DNA from: Nitrososphaerales archaeon
GTDB lineage: Archaea; Thermoproteota; Nitrososphaeria; Nitrososphaerales; Gagatemarchaeaceae
Reading direction: 5' to 3'
Assembly (NCBI GenBank): GCA_030044375.1
Contig: JASHVX010000024.1
Coordinates: forward strand, 1 to 5,546
Length of the DNA: 5,546 nt
A program made the position numbers and the translations under genes. Below the pieces are notes generated by a model, which saw only the letters and a program-made list of their open reading frames with translations, did no database searches and was not told the origin of the DNA. Below, one piece after another: positions 1-5,546 of this stretch (within the stretch, counting starts at the first letter, position 1; every line of letters begins with the position of its first letter).

Positions 1-1468
1 CGCCCCTCGTAAGGAACACTCGCGTGCCTTCTCCCGGACGGCCGCCTCGCAGGCCCCAGGGTCCGTGCCGCTCTCTGTCCGCCACCACGGTTAGTGTGGT
101 CCCGTCAGCCAGTGCGACGAAGCGGCGGACCAGCCCCGAACCGCCCCTCATCCGTCCCGCGCCTGAGCTGTCCGGCCTGAACTCGTAACGTGACACCCTC
201 ACGGGCATGGAACGCTCGAGCTCCTCGATCGGAGTGTTCAAGGTGTTTGTCATGTTGCACTGGATTCCGTCTATCCCGTCGAGCGTCTGTTGGCCGCCGA
301 GGCCGACCCCGATGGTCTCGTAGAAGGCCCAGCCGTGCCCCTCGTTCACGCCTCCCATCATGACGTTGTTCATCGAGCCTCCAGCCGCTGCGGGGACCAA
401 GGACGGCGCCGCCTTGGCGAAGGCCCTGAATAGGACGTCGGCGTTCCTCTGGCTGGTCTCGACGTTGCCGGCTCCTACAGGGTGAGGTCGCTCAGGGTTG
501 AGCAGACAGCCCTTGGGTGCCGACACCGCGACGACCGAGAAGGCTCCATGGTTCGCCGGCACGTCGGCTCCCAGGAGGCACCGGAGGACGAAGTATACCC
601 CCGAGAGTGTCACGCCGAATACGGCGTTAAGCGGGTAGTCGACCTGGCGGTCGGTGCCCGCGTAGTCGACCTCAATTCCCCTTTCCGCGACCGTCACTTC
701 GACCCTGAGGGTCAGGTCGACATCTCGTCCCTCCAGAAGGTCGGAGGCCGAGTACGTCCCAGGTGCGAGTCGCGAGAGCCTCTTCAGCGTGAGGGCCTCG
801 GAGTGCCTGAACGCCTCTCGCGCTGCAAGTCGGAAGCTCTCAATCCCGTACTTCGCGATCAGGGAGCGCACCCTTTCGGCGCCTCTGAAGTTGGCGGCGA
901 CCTGTGCCCTGATGTCCCCTCTCCGTTCCTGCGGGGTCCTCGACTTCGAAGAGAAGCCCTCGACGACTTCTACCAGTATCTCGGACTTCCTCACGAGGTA
1001 GGCGGGCTCTAGGATCGTCCCCTCCTCCTGAAGCGTCCTCGCCCTCATCGATATGCTGCCCGGAGTGACGCCACCCACGTCCGAGTGGTGGGCCTTGTTT
1101 ACGACGAAGGCCTCTAGCTCGCCCTTATGATGGATGGGGGCGGCGACCGTGACGTCGTTGAGGTGCGTCCCGGTGACGTAAGGGTCGTTGCAGACCACCA
1201 TGGAGCCTTCGTCCAAGTAGAGAGAGCGCTTCGAGCAGACCTCCAGCATGTTCGCCAGCCCCCAGGGGAGGGAGCCGAGGTGGACCGGTATGTGCTCGGC
1301 CTGGGAGAGCAGCCTCCCATGCCCGTCGAAGACCGCCGCCGAGTGGTCCATGCGCTCCTTGATGTTCGGAGAGTACGCTGCGTTCCTGAGCGCCAGGCCC
1401 ATCTCCTCGCTCGCATATGACAGCGAGTTGGCGATCACCTGCAGAGTGACCGGGTCGGGGCCTGTCAT
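1..1468 (-). CDS. hyuB: Hydantoinase B / oxoprolinase family subunit HyuB (3' end cut off by window)
   Basis: I translated this frame by hand. It stays open for 489 codons from ATG at 1468 to the left edge, with no stop or frameshift. It belongs to the HyuB/5-oxoprolinase B family, which with HyuA opens cyclic amides (hydantoins, 5-oxoproline, lactams) using ATP; relatives are acetone and acetophenone carboxylase subunits. Visible family blocks are DHSAAVFDGHGRLLSQAEH (41-59), NDPYVTGTHLND (94-105), AHHSDVGGVTPGS (126-138), DYAGTDRQVDYPLNAVF (268-284), GNVETSQRNADVLF (334-347), GGSMNNVMMGG (363-373), YETIGVGLGG (383-392) and MTNTLNTPIEELE (406-418). H102, D105 and H127 have the spacing I recall for the metal ligands of acetone carboxylase, so they are probable metal ligands. 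Family members usually run about 510-590 residues, so only the last few dozen are missing. The start overlaps the hyuA stop as ATGA. No signal peptide or membrane segment is seen, so it is cytosolic. The substrate is not predictable. Confidence 0.93.
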   Translation of the reverse strand, partial: MTGPDPVTLQVIANSLSYASEEMGLALRNAAYSPNIKERMDHSAAVFDGHGRLLSQAEHIPVHLGSLPWGLANMLEVCSKRSLYLDEGSMVVCNDPYVTGTHLNDVTVAAPIHHKGELEAFVVNKAHHSDVGGVTPGSISMRARTLQEEGTILEPAYLVRKSEILVEVVEGFSSKSRTPQERRGDIRAQVAANFRGAERVRSLIAKYGIESFRLAAREAFRHSEALTLKRLSRLAPGTYSASDLLEGRDVDLTLRVEVTVAERGIEVDYAGTDRQVDYPLNAVFGVTLSGVYFVLRCLLGADVPANHGAFSVVAVSAPKGCLLNPERPHPVGAGNVETSQRNADVLFRAFAKAAPSLVPAAAGGSMNNVMMGGVNEGHGWAFYETIGVGLGGQQTLDGIDGIQCNMTNTLNTPIEELERSMPVRVSRYEFRPDSSGAGRMRGGSGLVRRFVALADGTTLTVVADRERHGPWGLRGGRPGEGTRVFLTRG

Positions 1469-3540
1469 CTTGATAGCCTCACGCCGTATCTTTCGGCCGT
1501 CCAGTTCCAGGACGGATTGACCACCAGCGTCGAGTCGTACTCCTCGATGATGCAGGGGCCTCGGCCCCTGTCACCGAGTTCCAGCTCCTCTCGCCTGGCG
1601 ACGCCGACCTCGCGCGTCTCCCCGCCTATCCACGCCGCCCGTTTGACGGCGGGCGCGGCCGGGAGGTCTGGGCCGCGATGTCTGTTCGCAATGGATCCGT
1701 CGGCGAACGACCTCGGGACTCGGGTCCTGATGCCGATGTTGACCACCTGGATCTGGTCGGGGGAAGAGTAACCGTACAGCTCCCTGTGGCGAGCATCGAA
1801 CGACTGCCTGACGTTTGTCTCTCCGCCGTAAGGGATGCGCAGCTCGTGAGACTGGCCGGCGTACCTCGCCTCGATGAAACGCTCGCTCCTGTACCTTTTG
1901 AGGCCGTCTGCCTCCATCGCCTCCCTGGCTTCTTCGTCCAGCCTGGCGAACCGTCTGCCGAGTCCTCGGGGAGGCCCCATCGCGGGCGAGATGAACGTCC
2001 TTGTCAGGTCTCCGACGATCAGTCCGTATGCGGAGAACAGTCCTGCGTGTGCAGGGACGACGACTTCGCGCATCTCCATCTCCTCCGCGAGGTCGCAGGC
2101 GTGCATGGGACCGGCTCCTCCGAAGGCTATCATCGTGAACTCGCGGGGGTCCTTACCGCGTTCGACGCTCACTATGGAGATCGCCCTGACCATCTCGTCG
2201 TTGGCTAGCCTGACCATGGCCTTGGCGAGCTCGAGGGCGGATAGCCGAGAGCGCGCCGCCAGCCTCTCGAGGGCCTCCTCTCCGAGCTTGCGATCTATGC
2301 GCATCCGCCCTCCCAGCAGGCCGGTCGGGCTGAGCCGCCCCGTGACCAAGTTCGCGTCGGTGACGGTCGGCGCGACTCCCCCGCGTCCATAGCACGCGGG
2401 CCCGGGGTCTGAGCCGGCGCTTTCGGGTCCCATCTGGAGCCGACCGGTCTCGTCTAACCAGGCCATCGTCCCGCCGCCGGCGCTGACCTCCGCCACGTCG
2501 ATGAAAGAGCCCCTCACGACGTATCCGCTTCCGCGGATCGAGCGCCCGCTGTGGGTCCTCCCTGCGGCCTCGAACTCGCGAGTAACGTCGGGCTCCGAGC
2601 CCGTCACGGTGCAGGCTTTGGCGGTCGTCCCGCCCATGTCGAAGGTCAGCACACTGCCCAGACCAAGCGAACGGGCGAGCTTGCTGGAGGCGACGACCCC
2701 AGCCGCGGGACCCGACTCTATGGTTGTGACCGGCCGGGCAGCCGCCGTAGCTGCCGTGCTCATGCCTCCGTCCGAGTTCATGACGTAGAAGGGCGCCCCG
2801 ATTCCGACCCGCCGAAGAGAAGCCTGTAGTCTGAAGAGGTATCCCGCCATCTTGGGCGCAAGGGCTGCATTCACCACGGTGGTGCTCGTCCTCTCGAACT
2901 CCCTGTACTCCCTGTCAACGTCGCAGGAGAGGCTTATGTGGCCGCGGTAGCCCTCACGACGGAGTGCCGCGGACATCTGCCTCTCGTGGTCTGGACCGAC
3001 ATATGAATTGAGGAAGCAGACCGCCACTGACTCGAAGCCTCCACTGACCACAGTCCTGGAGACCGACCTAGCGTCGTCCTCCGAGAGGGGCTCGAGGACC
3101 GAGCCGTCAGCGGCGGTCCTGCACCTGACCGTGAGCCTGTCTCTGCGCCTGACTATCGGAACGGGCCTCCTCGTCTTCAGGTCGTAGAGCTCGGGGCGGC
3201 GCTGCCTGCCGATTTCGAGGACATCCCTGAACCCTTCGTTGGTGATGAGCGCGGTCCGCGCCAGACCGGCGTGGGTCAGAAGGGCGTTCGTGGCCATCGT
3301 CGTTGCGTGCGAGAGGAGCGAGAGCCGGCCTCGGAGGCCGAGGTCCTGGAGTCCCTTCGAGATGCCGTCCGATGGGTCCTCGGTGGTAGGGAACTTGAGC
3401 ACCTCCAGAGCCCCTGTCTTCACGTCGAAGGTCACGACGTCGGTGAAGGTACCCCCGACGTCCACCCCGACCAGTCTTCTGCCCCCCCTCCCGGGGGTCT
3501 CGGCTCGGCGCGAGGCGTGCCGGGATCTGGGAACCTTCAC
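1465..3540 (-). CDS. hyuA: Hydantoinase A / oxoprolinase family ATP-binding subunit HyuA
   Basis: This 691-residue protein is complete and of typical length for stand-alone HyuA. The family couples ATP use to opening of cyclic amides, or to carboxylation in acetone/acetophenone carboxylases, in complex with HyuB. The N-terminal domain has the actin/ASKHA-like phosphate loop DVGGTFTD (27-34), then HATTMATNAL (78-87) and NEGFRDVLEIGRQ (101-113). The hydantoinase A core shows ESGPAAG (275-281), the second glycine-rich loop DMGGTTAK (301-308), AEVSAGGGTMA (350-360), GPESAGSDPGPACYG (371-385), TVTDANLV (392-399) and FGGAGPMHACDLAEEM (473-488). The C-terminal domain has ARYAGQSHEL (558-567), GYSSPDQ (590-596) and GPCIIEEYDSTLVV (661-674). 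The start is GTG; an in-frame TAA lies 11 codons upstream with no ATG, GTG or TTG between. This leaves a basic 22-residue leader before the first strand, longer than usual. The stop overlaps the hyuB start, so the two subunits are almost certainly co-translated. Family assignment is firm; the substrate is unknown. Confidence 0.95.
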   Translation of the reverse strand: MKVPRSRHASRRAETPGRGGRRLVGVDVGGTFTDVVTFDVKTGALEVLKFPTTEDPSDGISKGLQDLGLRGRLSLLSHATTMATNALLTHAGLARTALITNEGFRDVLEIGRQRRPELYDLKTRRPVPIVRRRDRLTVRCRTAADGSVLEPLSEDDARSVSRTVVSGGFESVAVCFLNSYVGPDHERQMSAALRREGYRGHISLSCDVDREYREFERTSTTVVNAALAPKMAGYLFRLQASLRRVGIGAPFYVMNSDGGMSTAATAAARPVTTIESGPAAGVVASSKLARSLGLGSVLTFDMGGTTAKACTVTGSEPDVTREFEAAGRTHSGRSIRGSGYVVRGSFIDVAEVSAGGGTMAWLDETGRLQMGPESAGSDPGPACYGRGGVAPTVTDANLVTGRLSPTGLLGGRMRIDRKLGEEALERLAARSRLSALELAKAMVRLANDEMVRAISIVSVERGKDPREFTMIAFGGAGPMHACDLAEEMEMREVVVPAHAGLFSAYGLIVGDLTRTFISPAMGPPRGLGRRFARLDEEAREAMEADGLKRYRSERFIEARYAGQSHELRIPYGGETNVRQSFDARHRELYGYSSPDQIQVVNIGIRTRVPRSFADGSIANRHRGPDLPAAPAVKRAAWIGGETREVGVARREELELGDRGRGPCIIEEYDSTLVVNPSWNWTAERYGVRLSR
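1477..1482 (-). promoter_or_regulatory. Possible Shine-Dalgarno site for hyuB
   Basis: GTGAGG lies inside the last codons of hyuA, 8 nt before the hyuB ATG. It partly matches the anti-Shine-Dalgarno complement (GGAGGTGA-type) at usable spacing. Together with the ATGA overlap it supports translation of hyuB by re-initiation or internal initiation after hyuA. It is short and sits in coding sequence, so chance is possible. Confidence 0.4.
1553..1570 (-). repeat. Near-perfect inverted repeat (hairpin) inside hyuA
   Basis: CAGGGGCC and its exact reverse complement GGCCCCTG are separated by only 2 nt. In mRNA this would fold as a GC-rich stem of 7 bp with a 4-nt loop. It lies over hyuA residues 657-663 (DRGRGPC), at the edge of the conserved GPCIIEE block, about 90 nt before the hyuB start. 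No T-run follows on the coding strand, so it is not an intrinsic terminator. It may simply result from GC-rich Gly/Arg/Pro codons. Confidence 0.55.
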
Positions 3541-3569
3541 TCCTGACCAGCGACGGGCCGCTCGCTCCC

Positions 3570-3578
3570 TTGATTAAC
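3570..3578 (-). promoter_or_regulatory. Weak TATA-like element upstream of hyuA
   Basis: GTTAATCAA is the only AT-rich patch in the 61-nt gap between dinB and hyuA (3541-3601). Its centre is about 34 nt before the GTG start. With an archaeal TATA-to-start distance of about 26-27 nt, transcription would begin about 7-8 nt before the GTG. No separated Shine-Dalgarno site is present; the AGGA next to the GTG is too close to act as one. No T-rich terminator follows dinB, so read-through from dinB is an alternative way of expressing hyuAB. Confidence 0.3.
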
Positions 3579-3601
3579 GGTTGTCGGCTTGGAGTGAGGT
3601 A

Positions 3602-4693
3602 TCAGGGCTTCGCCCAGTCGTCGAGCCTAGAGGGTTCGGAAGAGGCCCTCTGCAGGTCAGACACGCGCACCCCGATGAGCCTGAAGGCACGCCCGCTCCC
3701 CTCGAACTCGTCGAGCAGGTCAGAGACGACCTTCTGAAGGGCGTCCTCGCTGTCGGTATGGGTCGTGATGGCCTTCTCCCTCGTGTGGGTCTCGAAGCCG
3801 CTGAACCTGATCTTTATGCCGACGACCCTGTATGCCAGCTTCGCCGATTTGAGCCTCCGGGCGAGCTCAGAGGCGGCCGAGGCGGCCTCGCCCCTCAGCG
3901 TCTGGAAGTCCGCCGTGTCCTCTTTGAAGGTCCTCTCTACGCTGAGCGACTTCGGGAGCTCCTGCTGCCTGACTTCGATGCCCTCCTCCCCGTGGATGAC
4001 GCCCCACAGCCAGACGCCGTTCTTTCCGAACCAGGAGACCAGCTGCCTCCCGTCCAGCCTCTGAAGGTCGCCGATCCTCTGAAGGCCCTTCGCCCTGAGG
4101 AACTCCTGAGTCTTAGGTCCGATGCCGGGGACCACCCCGACCGCGAGAGGGGAGAGGAAACCGGCAACGTCGTTGAAGGGGACCACGGTGAGCCCGTCAG
4201 GCTTGTTCCTGTCGGAGGCTATCTTGGCAGCCGACTTGTTCGGCGCGACCCCGATGGAGCAGGTGAGACCGTGCTTCTCCCTGACGGCTTGCTTGAGGTC
4301 GACCGCGAAGCTCCTGGCGGACTCCTCGTCATGCGCCTTGCTGGACACGTCGAGGAAGGCCTCGTCTATCGACGCCTGCTCGAACCTGTCGGCGGAGGCC
4401 TTGAGGGTCGACATCACGTCCTCCGACATGCGCTCGTATAGGCCCCAGTCGGGGCTGAGATAGACGGCGTCTGGACATAGCTTGTAGGCCCGCGAGATGG
4501 GCATGCCTGACCTCAAGCCGAACTTCCGGGACTCGTAGGAGCATGCCACCACGACCCCCCTCCCTTTCCCGCCCTCAGGGTCAGCGCCGACGACCACAGG
4601 GAGCCCTCTCAGCCTCGGCTGGTCCCTGACCTCAGCAGAGACGTAGAAGGCGTCCAGGTCGACATGGAGGACTACCCGCCACCGGTCGGACAA
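3602..4693 (-). CDS. dinB: DNA polymerase IV, Y-family translesion polymerase (Dpo4/Dbh-like)
   Basis: This 363-residue polymerase copies past damaged bases in the cytosol; the family is error-prone and lacks proofreading. The palm has HVDLDAFY (10-17) with metal ligand D12, and SIDEAFLD (108-115) with catalytic D110 and E111. Y17, five residues after D12, fits the steric gate that excludes ribonucleotides (Dpo4 D7/Y12). Fingers carry CSYESRKFGLRSGMP (51-65). The helix-hairpin-helix thumb includes VPGIGPKT (188-195), and the little finger starts near SLSVERTFKED (249-259). Length is close to Sulfolobus Dpo4 (about 352). The C-terminal end, SRLDDWAKP, resembles a PCNA-binding tail but lacks the usual Gln and double aromatic. 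The start is TTG: the codon two before it is TAG, and no ATG or GTG precedes the catalytic strand. It follows the DUF72 stop by 7 nt with only a weak GGCGGG upstream, so translational coupling is likely. No residue needed for activity appears lost. Confidence 0.96.
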   Translation of the reverse strand: MSDRWRVVLHVDLDAFYVSAEVRDQPRLRGLPVVVGADPEGGKGRGVVVACSYESRKFGLRSGMPISRAYKLCPDAVYLSPDWGLYERMSEDVMSTLKASADRFEQASIDEAFLDVSSKAHDEESARSFAVDLKQAVREKHGLTCSIGVAPNKSAAKIASDRNKPDGLTVVPFNDVAGFLSPLAVGVVPGIGPKTQEFLRAKGLQRIGDLQRLDGRQLVSWFGKNGVWLWGVIHGEEGIEVRQQELPKSLSVERTFKEDTADFQTLRGEAASAASELARRLKSAKLAYRVVGIKIRFSGFETHTREKAITTHTDSEDALQKVVSDLLDEFEGSGRAFRLIGVRVSDLQRASSEPSRLDDWAKP

Positions 4694-4700
4694 CCGCTAG

Positions 4701-5504
4701 CTACCCGCCGAAGAGAGTCGTCTGCTCGGTGCCCTGAGCCTTCCAGTTGAGCTCTATCAGGCCGAGGAGCCTCCTGAACTCGTTGCTGGACTCGGGACTG
4801 AAGCCTGCGAAGTGATTGTTGAAGAAGACGTAGCCGTCCTCGAACTTGTCCGAACTCTCTCTTACGACATCGGCCCATCGCTGCATCTCCTCTGACCTGT
4901 CCTTCTGGACGCCGGTGAATTCGGTGATCTCCCTGTCGCCTACCATCCGCAGATAGACGAAGTCTGCCGTCACCTCCGGCGGAGTCTCGAGGTATTGGTT
5001 GAGCGACCAGACCATTGCGATGTTGTTCTTCTTCAGCAGCGCATAGGTCTCCGGCCTGAACCAGGACCTGTGCCTGAACTCTATCGCGTGCCTGAACTCC
5101 GGGCTCAGCTTCGAGATGAACTCCTCCATGGTCTTCACATGTGAGTCATACTTCACGGACGGGGGGAGCTGAATCGCTATGGGCCCCAGCTTCTCCTTCA
5201 GCTTGCTCAGGACGCTGTAGAAGTAGACGAGGGTCGACTCGGCGCCTTTGAGCTTGTTCTCGTGTGTAATCTTCTTCGGCAACTTCGGGGAGAAGAGGAA
5301 GCCGGGCGGCGTGCTGTTCCTCCACTGGGTTATCATGAAAGCACTCGGGACCCTGTAAAAGCTGGAGTCGATCTCCACGCAGCCGAAGGTCTTGGAGTAG
5401 AACCCGAGATAGTCCTTGGCGGCCATGTCCCTCGGATAGAAGGGCCCGGCCCAGCCTTTGTATGACCACCCACTGCAGCCTATCTTCAGGTCCTCGAGTT
5501 TCAA
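4701..5504 (-). CDS. DUF72 family protein (YecE-like TIM barrel), function unknown
   Basis: This 267-residue protein is complete and within the usual DUF72 size range. Conserved blocks appear in order: GCSGWSYKGWAGPFYP (9-24), VEIDSSFYRVPS (43-54), FSPKLPKKITH (71-81), LGPIAIQLPPS (106-116), HAIEFRHRSWF (139-149), YLRMVGD (184-190) and GYVFFNNHFAGFSPES (224-239). Solved DUF72 structures are TIM barrels and the biochemical role is not established; from memory, the Thermotoga member TM1631 was computationally proposed to bind DNA like endonuclease IV. Acidic, His and Arg residues at E44, D46, E142, R144 and H145 are candidates for a pocket. The protein ends in EQTTLFGG, a short PCNA-box-like tail. 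The start is TTG: an in-frame TGA lies 13 codons upstream, with no other ATG, GTG or TTG between, and the first conserved strand begins at residue 7. dinB follows after 7 nt, so an operon and a role near DNA damage tolerance are inferred, not shown. No signal peptide or membrane segment is seen. Confidence 0.93.
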   Translation of the reverse strand: MKLEDLKIGCSGWSYKGWAGPFYPRDMAAKDYLGFYSKTFGCVEIDSSFYRVPSAFMITQWRNSTPPGFLFSPKLPKKITHENKLKGAESTLVYFYSVLSKLKEKLGPIAIQLPPSVKYDSHVKTMEEFISKLSPEFRHAIEFRHRSWFRPETYALLKKNNIAMVWSLNQYLETPPEVTADFVYLRMVGDREITEFTGVQKDRSEEMQRWADVVRESSDKFEDGYVFFNNHFAGFSPESSNEFRRLLGLIELNWKAQGTEQTTLFGG

Positions 5505-5529
5505 GCGATAGGAAGACAGGCAGAGCCGC

Positions 5530-5542
5530 GATAAACCTTCTC
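5530..5542 (-). promoter_or_regulatory. Archaeal-type TATA box with purine-rich BRE before the DUF72-dinB unit
   Basis: Reading on the minus strand, the purine run GAGAAGG leads directly into GTTTATC. The T/A core is centred about 29 nt before the TTG start of the DUF72 gene. That is the expected distance for an archaeal promoter giving a leaderless or nearly leaderless mRNA. The 25 nt between (5505-5529) are pyrimidine-rich with no Shine-Dalgarno site, which fits. The element is near the window edge and matched by eye only. Confidence 0.5.
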
Positions 5543-5546
5543 AATA

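Noticed and set aside
1..1468. Possible frameshift or pseudogene in hyuB
   Set aside because: Hand translation from the ATG at 1468 gives 489 uninterrupted codons with all family motifs in one frame. The gene is simply cut by the window edge.
482..2208. Several plus-strand open frames of 170-180 codons (for example 482-1012, 1678-2208, 1874-2392)
   Set aside because: All are antisense to hyuB or hyuA, whose sense frames show continuous family motifs. None shows a domain, and they are expected by-products of GC-rich codon usage.
3578..3588. CGGTTGTC occurring both in the dinB-hyuA gap (plus strand) and at the dinB start (minus strand, around 4689-4696)
   Set aside because: Only 8 bases are shared, in opposite orientation and over functionally unrelated sites. 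One copy overlaps coding sequence, so this is consistent with chance.
3541..3601. Transcription terminator between dinB and hyuA
   Set aside because: No T-run and no GC stem followed by T residues is visible on the minus strand in this gap, so I do not annotate one.
3581..4441. A 286-codon plus-strand open frame opposite dinB
   Set aside because: It lies almost wholly antisense to a well-conserved polymerase. Its product is low-complexity (rich in Leu, Arg, Gly, Pro, Glu) with no recognisable domain. Strong GC bias at third positions of the minus-strand gene leaves few stops in this frame.

Overview
The window is a dense run of four genes, all on the minus strand, read from the right edge to the left edge. 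In transcription order they are: a DUF72 (YecE-like) TIM-barrel protein, a Y-family DNA polymerase IV (DinB), and the two subunits of a hydantoinase/5-oxoprolinase-type enzyme, HyuA and HyuB. HyuB runs off the left edge. No tRNA, rRNA, mobile element, CRISPR array or long non-coding stretch is visible. The only intergenic gaps are 61 nt (dinB to hyuA), 7 nt (DUF72 to dinB) and the 42 nt right-edge leader.

The organism is probably an archaeon, with a GC-rich genome (about 60% by eye), possibly of the TACK group. The reasons are a TATA/BRE-like element at leaderless spacing before the first gene, heavy use of AGG for arginine together with ATA for isoleucine, near-absence of Shine-Dalgarno sites at three of four starts, and a Dpo4/Dbh-like polymerase. 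No rRNA or other lineage marker is present, so this placement is an inference.

The right half (3602-5504) looks like a two-gene transcription unit. DUF72 is preceded by the promoter-like element, and dinB follows its stop codon after 7 nt. Both genes appear to start with TTG. The dinB start is essentially forced, because an in-frame stop lies two codons upstream and the catalytic N-terminal strand begins almost at once. DinB is full length with its catalytic carboxylates intact, so it should be an active translesion polymerase. The pairing hints that the DUF72 protein may take part in DNA damage tolerance, but its biochemical function is unknown.

The left half (1-3540) is a hyuA-hyuB pair joined by an ATGA stop/start overlap, the usual arrangement for two subunits made in equal amounts. 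HyuA carries the ATP-binding motifs. HyuB carries a His/Asp/His set spaced like the metal site of the related acetone carboxylases. The substrate cannot be read from the sequence: hydantoins, 5-oxoproline, lactams, or ketone carboxylation if a small third subunit lies beyond the left edge. I saw no clearly new biological system. The most interesting points are the DUF72-dinB coupling, the tail motifs of both proteins, and the start-codon and promoter architecture.
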